The notes beneath the pieces were generated by a model. It was not told the origin of the DNA and made no database searches. It worked only from the letters and a program-made list of their open reading frames with translations. The translations under genes were made by a program, and so were the position numbers. A stretch of DNA of 64,000 nucleotides from Oscarella lobularis (lineage: Eukaryota > Porifera > Homoscleromorpha > Homosclerophorida > Oscarellidae): positions 2,914,001-2,978,000 of the forward strand of contig NC_089183.1 in the NCBI RefSeq assembly GCF_947507565.1, written 5' to 3'. How positions within the stretch are numbered: the stretch's first letter is position 1; the number at the start of each line of letters is the position of its first letter. Shown here piece after piece: positions 1 to 10,763 of this stretch.

Positions 1-2
1 TT

Positions 3-3000
3 GAAAAAAACGAAATTTTGGAAAACTTCTATGAAATATTTCGGAAATATTCTATTTCTCATTGCTTCAGCCAGCAATTGCTCCAGCTGAAAATCACATT
101 TGTAATTGTAAAGGAAATCTTTTCACTAAAAGAATTTCAACGAAGCATGCAGGTCTATTTTCGCAACATGTTTCGAGCTCTTGAAAAAGAAACAGGTAAA
201 GAAGTGAAGCATTTGGTTGAAACAATGAGACTTCGTGTTTGCTCCAGTGACTGCTTATCAGATGTGTTGACCTGTCGTTATAAACCATGTGAGACGGACC
301 AGTTTATTTTAACTGTGGCAACTTGTGTACCTATTCAAATAGCTAGGGCGGAGAACAACCTACTTTGTCCTCTGTCAAAAGGCGTCAATCTTTGCTCACT
401 TGAATCTCTAAATGATGTTTTAGACCTTGTTGGTTCTATATCGTTTGGTGTTTACGAAGCTGTTCTGATGTACGCAAAGAAGCCTACAAAAATAATATCA
501 GTCAAAGGAAAGCAGAATGCTGGCAAAAGCTACTTTCTTAACCATATGACTGGCGCTCAGTTTGATATTGCCGGGGGCAGATGCACTGAAGGCGTTTGGA
601 TGTCGGTCAAGCTTTATGAGAACGTTACCATTATTGCTCTTGACTTCGAAGGCTTAGGATCTTTTGAAAGAAGTCGGCAGGAAGACATGCTTATGGCAGT
701 TTTTGGCGCAGCTGTCAGTTCTCTTACTGTTTTCAAAACTTCACCTTGCTTTGACAAAGAAGCAAAGAAACTGTTTGATCGTTTTCAAGACGGTGCTAGA
801 TTCCTTCAGAAAAGCGACTCGCTTTTTAAAGGAAAACTCGTCATTTTATGTAAAGACGTTCCTCTCTGCGATTCACGTGAAACTCGAAAGGAAATTACAG
901 ACAAAATACTATATGTTTTGTCACAAGACATGCAAAATAATTTTGTCCAGAAGTTGTATAACGGAGATTTTGAAGTTGCAACGTCAGCAGTTTTTGGCAG
1001 CCAGCAATTTTTTGAAATCTTTTCATGGCTCAGCAACCTTCTCTGCCAGAGAAGAGAGTCCGACCTCTTGGAGTTAGTACAGAAAGATGAACCTTCTGCA
1101 GTAACTGTAGCTAATCTTATGAAAACCGTTCTTGCTAAAATTTACCTAAACGACTGGACCCCTCTTGACCGAGTACGGATCAACAAACTAGTTGCTTTTA
1201 TTAGACAGAACGCCGATGCTGCTGTTATGCAAGGATGTACGTTTGATGCCGATAAACAAAATCGTTTAGGGAAGTTTGGTACAAACGAATCTCAATTGAT
1301 TGAAGACGAAATAATATCTCAATCGTTGTCAGAAGCCGATTTCGGTCTGGAGCTTTTTGCTGCTAGTCCGCAGGAAAAAAGGACAGTCAGGAAACAAATA
1401 ATAACTAAGTACATGAACAAGAACAATGAAAAAATTGGTACATTTGAATGGTGTGGCTCTTTTAAAACGGAAATGAAGGCACTTGTTGAAAGAAGAATAA
1501 CAAGAGTTGAAAAGTGGATTTGTATTAACACCGAGGATTTTCAAGAGGATGGTAATGTAAGGAGTCTAACTTCCGACGTAAAAAACTTGTATTTTAACCC
1601 ACTTCGCCAATTTTGGACCGTTTGTTGCCAGAAATGCAAAATGTGCGATCGCTTGTGTTTGAAAGAATACAGCCACTTTGATTCGACTGGCGATCAAAGC
1701 CATGACTGCTACACTGACCACAGATGCGCCAAAACGTGTTCGTTTTGCTCTTCATCATGCAGGCATTGCGGAGGTCATGCCGGAAAGCATCAGTGCATTA
1801 ATAAGACGCATACGTGCAAAGAAAAATGCGATCTGTCAGAGTACAGGCGTTGCCTGGGAATATGCGCCAAAGAGCCCGACCACACTAATGAAAGTGACAC
1901 CGAACTTCGGTCACACAGGTGCGGTGCCAAAGAACATTACTGCATTGAAAACTGTGAACTTGCCGAATGTTTTTACCCCTGCGCGAAGCTGTACGATCAT
2001 CTAGGAAGACATTCATGCTTGATGGACTGTTGCCCGAGAAGTTGTATTTTGTGCAGTAATCGGTGTGCAGTGAACGATCACTTTCATCCACTACTGAAAG
2101 ATGCGGTTCACATTTGCCAAGAAGAGCACGATTGCAAAAGCGAATGCGAAATTCCAGGATATTGTGTTGTAGACCCGGGTCTTGAAGATAGGACGGAAAC
2201 CTTTGTAGGTAATCGCAGCTGCTTTGAATTTTCTCGACGAGCAATGCAAGTTCCTAAAAAGTTTACATGTTCAAGGTCTATTCCTTCAGGCCAAACAACT
2301 CATCCTGGTTTGCATGGGTGTTCTACCGTAGTTCACACATGCAAAGAAACGTGCCCAACCTGCGGGAATATTTGCACAAAGTCACACGGTCACCAAGGTT
2401 TGCACCGCACCAATCATTCAAACATGCGTAACCAAGTCTTTGTAAACCAAAAAATTGTTTTTCGTGATCGCATTTATTGCCAGGGCGACTCGGCTTTGGC
2501 AGAAATGTGCGATCAATTTTGCAAGCGTCTTGGGCGAGGTCACACTCACATCATGCTTTGCCCATTCCAAGGCAAACATAACACAGACGATCCGAGATTG
2601 AGGCATGGTGTACAGATCAAGTGTGATGTAGATCCTCTCACTAAAAAGATAGATCCTCTCACTAAAAAGATCCTAGACGAGGTTACTCACGACTATTACT
2701 GGGAGCACTTCAATTTTGAGGACAACTGCACTGAAGAAGAAAAATGTCTCTTTAGAAAATGCAACTACGTTTGCGATACTGTTGATAACGTTAGTGGTTT
2801 AGACGTTGACAGCAATTCTTTCTGTCAGCTACCCCTGTGGCACGATCCGCTTTGCAAAGACACTGAATCAGGCCACAGCAGTAGTGGCGGTCATCACTTC
2901 CTATGCGAGCACGAAACAAACTTTCACGTCGTACTTCTTATTGACCGATCTAGTTCTATGGGTTGGAGTGATCAACAGCCAAGCAACGATAGTAATTTGA

Positions 3001-3550
3001 AAGGAAAGGACAGTAAACTGGACAATCGCCTTGGCGCTGTTCTGGAGAGTGTTGACAATTTTTGTCAGAGACTGTCTGAAAGAGCAATAAAAGACTGGTT
3101 AACTCTAATTACGTTTAGTGATCAAGCACAGACGCTCTTCTTTGGAAGACTGATGTCTGGTGGTGTATCAGAGACTGTTAAAGACAAAGTGAAAAGTCCT
3201 GAAGGAAATACTAAGTTTGCTCCTGCTCTAAAAGAAGCAAAGGAAGCCATTTTAAAGAAAGACGAAGCCGAACTGTCCCACTAATTATTCTGCTTAGCGA
3301 CGGTAATTGCGGCGATGCAAGTGAAGCTTTCAAAGTAGCCAAGGAATTGAAATCGATAAAACCTGCTCCAAAATTGTATTGTCTTTTTTTTGGGTGGGGA
3401 TGGTTTACAACTCATAAAACGGTTCTTGAAAACATATCAACGGACAGAAAAGTGTATCAATCAGAGAACGCTATTGAACTAGACAAAATTTTTCGAGAAA
3501 TTGAAGAGCAGATACTTCGAGAACCGGTAGGTCTTTTAGATAGAACCTAG
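3..3550 (+). CDS. GBP-type GTPase fused to Cys/His-rich region and VWA domain (5' partial, frameshifted)
   Basis: The reading frame is open from the window edge, so the 5' end is missing. Seen: a P-loop (GKQNAGKS, about residue 165) followed by a DFEGLGS motif (about 210), which together resemble the large G domain of guanylate-binding/RHD3 GTPases. A helical stretch follows, then a long Cys/His-rich region (about 540-960) with many CxxC pairs, and a VWA domain from about 970 with a canonical MIDAS motif (DRSSSM). The frame stops at 3282-3284 inside the VWA. The rest of the VWA, including an ILLSDGN strand, continues in another frame to 3550, so a 1-base deletion near 3275 or a sequencing error is likely. 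The Cys/His-VWA part is clearly related to the long genes at 18428 and 26389. GTP binding and a defence role are inferred from the family. Confidence 0.75.
2630..2672 (+). repeat. 21-bp in-frame tandem duplication inside the Cys/His-rich region
   Basis: Two adjacent copies of a 21-base unit encode the heptapeptide DPLTKKI twice. The paralogous cassettes downstream carry no such insertion, so this looks like a local slippage event that kept the frame. Confidence 0.8.
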
Positions 3551-3788
3551 TTTATAGCTTATGGTAATATTTTCGTTGCATTATGTCTGTTTTTTGCCTT
3601 TTCTAGTTTATAGCTATGGTAATATTTTTGTTGCATTATGTCTGTTTTTTGCCTTTTCTAGTTTATTGCTTATGGTACTATTTTTGTTGCATTATGTCTG
3701 TTTTTTGTCTGTAAAATTTTGCCTTTTCTAGTTTATTGCATATAGTAACATTTTTGTTGCATCATGTCTGGTTCTTTTGCTTTTTCTA
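3549..3788 (+). repeat. Four imperfect tandem copies of a 55-70 bp T-rich unit
   Basis: Copies start near 3549, 3605, 3660 and 3730. Each begins with AGTTTAT and contains GTTGCATTATGTCTG before a T-rich end. The third copy carries a short internal insertion. The array fills the gap between the first gene and the tRNA and appears non-coding. Confidence 0.8.
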
Positions 3789-3846
3789 GCAGCCGTAAAA
3801 TAACAAGTAAAAGAAATAAAAAAATAAAAAATAAAAAAAGTTGGTA

Positions 3847-3966
3847 TGTCAGGAGTGGGATTCGAACCCACGCCCACTTTCGTGGATCAGAATCGTCAAG
3901 GGCAACCGGTGGTTGCCAAGCAATCATGCTTGAACCTGACTCCTTAGACCGCTCGGACATCCTGAC
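3847..3966 (-). tRNA. tRNA-Leu(CAA) with a 36-base intron
   Basis: On the minus strand a 7-bp acceptor stem (GTCAGGA with TCCTGAC), a Leu-type D arm, a long variable arm and a T arm with GTTCGAATC are all present. The anticodon loop reads TTCAAG then T, giving anticodon CAA. It is interrupted after position 37 by a 36-base insert at 3893-3928, the canonical tRNA intron site. Eukaryotic tRNA-Leu(CAA) genes commonly carry introns. It lies about 100 bases upstream of the divergently transcribed DDB1 start. Confidence 0.93.
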
Positions 3967-4067
3967 CACCTTGACGAAGTCGCCCCAACCTCTGCTTTTA
4001 TAACCGACGATGCTAAACCGATGACGTCGAGCTAACGCGCGGACTACGCGCGTCTTCTCCTTCCAAA

Positions 4068-7000
4068 ATGGCGCACAACTACTACGTGACGGCGCACAAG
4101 CCTACAGGCGCTACCCTATCGGTGGCGGGCAACTTCACAAACGAAACAGACCTAAACCTAATCGTCGCCAAAACGAATCGCCTCGAAATCCAGCTGATAA
4201 GCACAGAAGGCCTGCGTTCGATCCTCGAAGTGGGCATCTACGGCCGAATCGCCGTACTGAAGCTCTTCCGCCCACAGGTAAGCGAACAATAAGACGCGAC
4301 GAAGCCGAAATAAGACGCGAGAAAGCGCAGAACGAGCGACAAGACTCGCTTCTCGTCGTCACGGAACGATATCGCGTCATGGTGCTAAAATACGACGCGG
4401 AGCGCCAAGAAATCGTCACTCGCGCCTACGGAAACGTGCAGGTGGAGAAAAACCGACTCGATCGTAATTTCGAAATAAATAATTGAATAATTATTATTTT
4501 TTTAGGAGAGATTAGGTCGTCCGTCTGATACGGGAATTCTGGGAATGGTCGATCCCGAGTCCAAGGTTATAGGCGTGAGACTCTATGACGGACAGCTAAA
4601 GATAATTCCATTGGATTTGGATTCGTCGAAAGACTTGAAAGCGTACACAATTCGGTGAGAAAAATATAAATAAATAATCAAATGAGGTTATTTTATCTTT
4701 TAGGCTTCAAGAGATTGATGTTATTGATTTGGATTTTCTTCACGGATGTGCGTCGCCTACAGTAGCTCTCATATATCAGGTATTCTTCTTTAGTATTGTC
4801 TCTCTCTCTTTATATATTGGTTGTTTTCTTTCTGTAGGATCAGCAGGGTCGTCATTTGAAGATCTACGAAATTTCATTAGCCGATAAAGACATAGGGCGA
4901 CTCGTGTGGAAGCAAAGTGACATCGAAGCCGAAGCATCGATGCTCATATCGGGTATGTTAAATAGCGAGAGACTATTTTCTTCTAATTTAATTAATAATA
5001 AAAATATTTTCAGTTCCTCGGCCTGCAGGAGGTGTCATTGTCGTTGGCCAGGAAACAATAGCCTATTACAACGAAGACTATCAGAAATCAGTAGCTCCGC
5101 CTGAATTAGTGGTAAGAGCTCTGTCTACATGCAAAGACTTTATAAGATCCAATACATTTGATATGCATAAGTATCATACTCTGCTGAGTAAACTCACCCC
5201 AATACAAAGACTATTAGAGACTCTATTTTCCTGTGAAAGAGAGGGTGGACATCAATGATAAAATAGACTAAGTAAGCGCCCACCTCAGAGGATCTCTTTT
5301 AATTAAGTGCAAGTTCCCATGAGCGTTTGCTCAGCAGAATACAGTATGTGTTAGTAATAGACATATAGCAATTTTGTACTTGAGAAAGAACTACTGCTTT
5401 GTGTCCTTCCTTTCCCATGAGCGTTTACTCAGCAGAGTACATTATATGAGACATATGTAGCGATTTCTGTACTAAGAACTATTTTTTTGTGTTTCCAATG
5501 AGCGTTTACTCAGCAGAATACAGTATGTGTTAGTACTAGACCTATAGAAATTTTTGTACTTGAGAAAGGACTACTATTTTTCATTCTTCCCTTCTCATGA
5601 GCGTTTACTTGACAGAGTACATTATATGAGACATATAGCAATTTCTGTACTAAGGACTATTGTTTTGTGTTCTTCCCTTCTTAGTATAGCCCGCTGATTT
5701 GTTTCGGTCGCGTCGACTCGGACGGCTCTCGTTTCCTATTGGGCGACATGCAAGGTCATCTGATGATGCTTCTTCTCGAACGCGAGGAGAAAATGGACGG
5801 GACAGTCACGATAACCGATCTAAAGCTGACGTCGCTGGGAACGGTAACGAATCGCCATAGAAACGCAGATAAATAAAATAATATTTTGATTAATTAATCA
5901 AAGGCTGTTATTGCGAAGAATTTGACGTATCTAGACAACGGTTTCGTTTTCGTGGGATCGACGTTCGGCGACTCGCAACTCGTTAAAGTAGAGTTTACGT
6001 GACGTCAGAGCGTGATAGATACATGGAGGGTTTATTAGTTGAACGCGGAGAGAGATGAGAGCGGTTCCTTTATCCACATCATGGAAAGTTTCACGAATAT
6101 TGGACCCATAGTCGACATGGAAGTTGTGGATCTGGAGAGGCAAGGTCAAGGACAGGTGTGCGTAGAAATAGAATATTTATAAATAATTTTATCTATTGAT
6201 TTTTTTCTAAGCTTGTCACCTGTTCTGGTGCTTACACCGAAGGCTCGCTGCGCGTCATTCGAAACGGTATAGGCATCCACGAAGAAGCTACGCTCGAGTT
6301 GGAGGGCATCAAAGGTAAAGATAACAATAATAATAATTTTTTATAAATGTGGATCTTCTCTCTTTCTCTCTTAGGAATTTGGCCTTTGAAAGTCGGCGTT
6401 CCTGATGCCACCTCATTTGATAATACGCTCGTATTGTCCTTTGTTGGTCAAACGACTGTACTCACCCTGTCAGGCGGGGAACTCGAAGGAACGGAGATAC
6501 CCGGCTTCTCAGAAGAGCAGACTCTCGTGGCAGGAAACGTATTAGACAAAGATCTCGTGCAGGTCAGAAGAACAAATAGATAAAGTAATTAATACAGCAG
6601 ATAAACGATACGACCAAAAAGAAACCTCATACATGCACACAGGGGCAGAGAAACTTTTATAAGGGGGACCAGTTATCTATCTATAAACGCTTTGTGAGAG
6701 CAATCTACGTACGGTTCTAATCTCGAGTCAGACCCCATGTGCTTACCCTAGTACAGGACACTTTCGTTCTAGATAACCGCTCTCTCTGTTCGTCTTGTCG
6801 ACGGTGAAACCCTCCAGCCAATCAGGTACACATCTATATAGACTAGTCTTAGGATCTCACTAGCGTTTTTCTGGTGTTCCTAGTGAGTGGAAGACTCCCG
6901 ATGAGAAGAATATCAGCGTAGCGGCGTGCAATCGCACTCAAATCGTCCTCGCTTCGGGTCGCCGTCTATTTTACCTCGAAATCCACCGCGAAGGACTCAA

Positions 7001-10000
7001 TCTCATAAGGCATACTGATACTAGCCTCAGCCTTCGACGATCACGCGCTGATTTTTCTTCACAGAGACACCGTCTTGGATTACGAAGTCGCCTGCATCGA
7101 CATCACCCCTCCAGCCCTCGATTCCAATCGTTCGGACTTGGTGGCCATTGGCCTATGGACCGATATATCCGTTCGCGTTCACCGACTCCCAACGCTGGAT
7201 CTCCTAGTCTCAGAAAATCTCGGCGGAGGTCACGTCACCAGGGGAGAGAATTAATTAAAATTATTGATATATTTTATGTAGATATCATACCGCGTTCTGT
7301 ACTTCTTGCCGTTTTCGAAGGCACGCTCTATCTTCTCTGCGCACTGGGCGACGGCTCATTCTTCTATTTCAAACTAAATCCTATTCAAGGTACATACAGT
7401 ATTAGACTCAATTGACATAGGATCCTATATTATTGTCTCTTTCCCCCCAGGGGTTCTTTCTGGCCGAAAGAAAATTATTCTTGGAACGCAGCCGACGCTT
7501 CTGAAGCCGTTCTATTCGCGCGGTTCGTTCAACGTGTTCACGTGCTCCGATCGGCCGACGGTCATCTACTCGAGCAACGGCAAACTCGTCTTTTCCAACG
7601 TCAATTTTAAAGGAGTGAGACGAGCGCTTGTGCGAAGAAATGCCAGCCAAATGACGTCGTCTCTATTTAGGCAGTCAGTCAAATGTGTCCACTGAACGCA
7701 GAAGCGTATCAAGACAGGTACATATAGAGATTATTAGGATAGTGGGGCATGATTCTAGTCTTAGGTTAACGGTATCTTTGTTTTAGTTTGGCAATAGCGA
7801 ACAATGTTTCTCTCTCCTTTGGAACTGTCGACGACATTCAGAAGCTTCACATAACGACGATTCCCTTGAACGAGTCTCCCAAGTACGCCTCTGCCTTTTT
7901 CCCCTTTTAGAAATGCGAGGTATCTATCTCTCCAGGCGTATCGCTTTCCAGGAGTCGACTCAATCGTTCGCCGTCTGTTCGACTCGCTATGAGTACAAGG
8001 ATCCGTCGCCGGACGGCGCCGCCGGCGAACGACGACGCGTCGGCGGTCGACTTTCGGCGAGTCTGACGGCACCGACTATTACGAACGAAGCGACGATTCC
8101 GCGTTCTGGTGCGGCGGCGTCTAGCAACGAGGAACGAGCCGAGCCAATAGAAACGGACCCTCCGGAGGAGGAGGGAGCAGCGAGGGAAGCCGAGCCTCTG
8201 ATAAAAGGGGAAACAGTGGAGCTGGACTCTCTGCTCATCATTGATCAGCACAGTTTTGAAGGTAAGAAAAGAAGGGCCTAGTTCTGCATATAGATTACAG
8301 TGCACGGGGGTTTCTGCCCATCTAATAGTCTAGGAGTGTCTCTTTTTTCCCTCGTTGAGCTTGGCTATAGCTAGGAATCATTTTTCTATGCGTAACATCC
8401 TTGCTCTGTGTCCTTCTTAAAAGTTCAAAAGTTATGCGCGAGTGGCGTTCCTTGCGCCTGAACCGCACGCGTCGCTCGCGCGCAACGAATAGAGACACTT
8501 ACCCCCCAAAAGTGGGCGTTCCCACCAACGTTGTAGTATGCGCGAGTGGCGTTCCTTGCGCCTGAAGCGCAAGCGTCGCTCGCGCGCAACGAATTGAAGA
8601 CACTATATATTCATACACTGTACTTTGATCGTTTTTCTTAGTTACTCACGCTCATCATCTGAAGGAGCAGGAGTGGTCGTTCAGTCTCATGTCGTGCCAG
8701 CTGAACGACGGCAACGTGTACTACGTCGTCGGCACGGCAATGCTTCGACCGAGAGAGGAGGAACCCAAGGAGGGTAGACTACTTCTTTTTCAATTAGTCG
8801 ACAGTATGCAAGCACATCTAGTAGCGATTAAAGTCTTGATTTTTTTCTTCTCCAAGGCAAACTCGTCATGGTGGCTTCGAAGGAAGTCAATGGGGGCGTG
8901 ATGGCTTTGACTTGCTGCAATGGGCGCATCGTGGCGGCAGTCAATAGCTCCGTGGGTCCTTTTTTCTGTATCAAGGCGTTGTTTCTTTAGCGTCCTGTCT
9001 AGGTTAATATATACAGTCTAGGTAGGGAAGGAAATCTGAAGCTGGAATGCAAGCACGCTTCGAATATACTTGCTCTTTACTTGAAATCGAAAGGCGACTT
9101 TATATTGGTATTTTATGATGTGTTATAGGGTCAGTATATTTTAGTCGTTGCCTAGGTTGGCGATTTGATGAGATCAATGTGCGTCTTGCTTCACAAACCG
9201 GATACCAATCAATTAGAAGAGGTGAGTCTCATCTATACACCCTAAGAAGCCAGGCTTCACGTACTGTAGAAGGGCCGCTTTGATACAGATAGATGATTAA
9301 TTCTATTGGAATCTTTCCGTAGTAGATAGCAGGTCATCATATGACACGTTCTCTTAGAGATTTTCAGTATCAAAGCCTCAGTCTAGAGATGGCCACTTAG
9401 TCAGGTTTTTAGAGTCATAAATAAAGTCGCCTTTAGATAGGCTTCTGTTTACGGTTAAATATTAGAGTGAGGTACCGTAGTCATAGACAGAGCTGCATTG
9501 TATTCGTTACGAAACCCTCGTATTTATTCTTATATTCGTCCTAGATTGCTCGCGATTTCAACAGCCGCTGGATGACGGCGGTCGAAATCATTGACGACGA
9601 CACGTTCTTGGGCGGCGAAAACGCCTACAATTTATTCGTCTGTCAAAAAGACTCGTAAGAACGAGAGACGTCTTTCCCCCCCTTTGTCTCCTCATCTACG
9701 ATCGTAGCGTTGGAGCGACCGACGAAGAGCGACGTCAACTCCAAGACTCCGGCTACATGCACATAGGAAACTTCGTCAACGTTTTCCGTCACGGTGTGCA
9801 CAACGGGGTCCCTTTATATATCTATTAGAAAAAATAACCCCTGTGTTTTTTTACTCTTTAGGATCTCTCGTTATGAAGAGTCTTAGTGAATTGGCTGCCA
9901 CTGTGCAGAATACCGTCCTTTTTGGCACCGTTAGCGGTGCTGTGGGCCTCGTGGCCACGCTGAAGTCCGAGGAGGACTTCGACTTTCTGACTCGCTTGCA

Positions 10001-10385
10001 GAAACGTCTTGCTAAGGTTATCACGTCGCCGGGGAATATCGAACACGCTGAATATCTTTTTCGCGCGACGATGTCGTTCTTGGTTTTATTTATTTTTTAT
10101 TGTCTTTGACCTTGACTCGTTTTCTTTACTTGGAGATCGTTCTATAACGAGGTCGGGATTAGTCCTCTGACTGGATTCATCGACGGAGATCTCATTGAGA
10201 GATTTTCGGATTTGGAGCGGGATGATCAAATGAAAGTTTGCCAAGGATTGAAGGTACGTGAATAATTCTATTTAATCCTGACGTTTTTCATATGTATTTT
10301 TTATTGAGTTTAGTTGAGTGATGGAAGAGATGCTACTGTAGAAGACGTCGTCAAGCTTGTAGAGGATTTGACACGAATCCATTAA
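4068..10385 (+). CDS. DDB1: DNA damage-binding protein 1
   Basis: DDB1 is the triple beta-propeller adaptor of CUL4 ubiquitin ligases, acting in nucleotide-excision repair and substrate recruitment. The assembled product is about 1162 residues (vertebrate proteins are about 1140) and matches the family from the first exon (residues 1-70) to the final TRIH. Exons by splice signal and phase: 4068-4277, 4331-4441, 4506-4654, 4704-4779, 4838-4952, 5014-5111, 5685-5843, 5904-5987, 6039-6155, 6212-6314, 6375-6562, 6773-6825, 6884-7009, 7065-7228, 7282-7389, 7451-7614, 7671-7717, 7787-7882, 7936-8261, 8642-8803, 8857-8955, 9022-9107, 9156-9221, 9545-9654, 9708-9793, 9862-10051, 10130-10253, 10314-10385. 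The exon at 7936 carries an insertion rich in Arg, Ser and Glu at a loop that is variable in the family. The junction between 8955 and 9022 is the least certain. Confidence 0.96.
5316..5684 (+). repeat. Intronic tandem repeat in DDB1, four copies of about 80-100 bp
   Basis: Copies begin near 5316, 5414, 5494 and 5594. Each contains CATGAGCGTTTACTCAGCAGA (or a close variant) followed by a TACATTATATGAGACATA-type segment. The array accounts for most of the unusually long intron 5112-5684. Confidence 0.75.
8434..8597 (+). repeat. Direct repeat of about 60 bp in a DDB1 intron
   Basis: A GC-rich segment containing GCGCGAGTGGCGTTCCTTGC and ending near GCGCGCAACGAAT occurs at about 8434-8495 and again at about 8537-8597. 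The first base of the second arm varies slightly. No coding capacity was seen; it may be a fragment of a dispersed element. Confidence 0.7.
10052..10129 (+). other. Probable U12-type AT-AC intron in DDB1
   Basis: The only junction that restores the family reading (IEHA-D-WRSFYN) removes 78 bases beginning ATATCTTTTT and ending AC. The 5' end matches the minor-spliceosome consensus ATATCCTTT with one mismatch. A CCTTGAC branch-like motif sits about a dozen bases before the terminal AC. No GT-AG alternative at this position keeps phase and sequence. Confidence 0.85.
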
Positions 10386-10763
10386 GTGAAATTATATCTG
10401 TGTTCCAACTAACTGTCTTTCGTAGTGGAAATTAAAGCGATTTGGAGTCTGGGCTTCACAAGTGACGCTTCTCGGAAGAAAGCTGTTTTGGGCCGTATCT
10501 TAGCCAATTCTTAGTTGATCCGTACCAATTAAAGAAAGGTGGTATTAAAGTGAGTGGTTTGGTTTTATTTCAGGTTACTCAAATGTTCTCTATTCTGATG
10601 TGATCTTGCTGGAGGCCGAAGCGTCGACTTTTAATTAACAGGATGTAGAGAGTGCACACTTCACACATCTACGTCATATTAGGTCTTCATGCCTCTCGTT
10701 TGCGACTCACTTCCTCTTCCTTCTCCAAACGTCTGAGTAGTGATACGGGTTCTGATCCTTCAC
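10386..10763. other. Intergenic region, DDB1 3' flank and LRR-Roco 5' flank
   Basis: No gene was recognised. The first part should hold the DDB1 3' UTR (an AATTAAAG-type signal lies near 10530) and the last part the promoter of the next gene. Confidence 0.5.
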
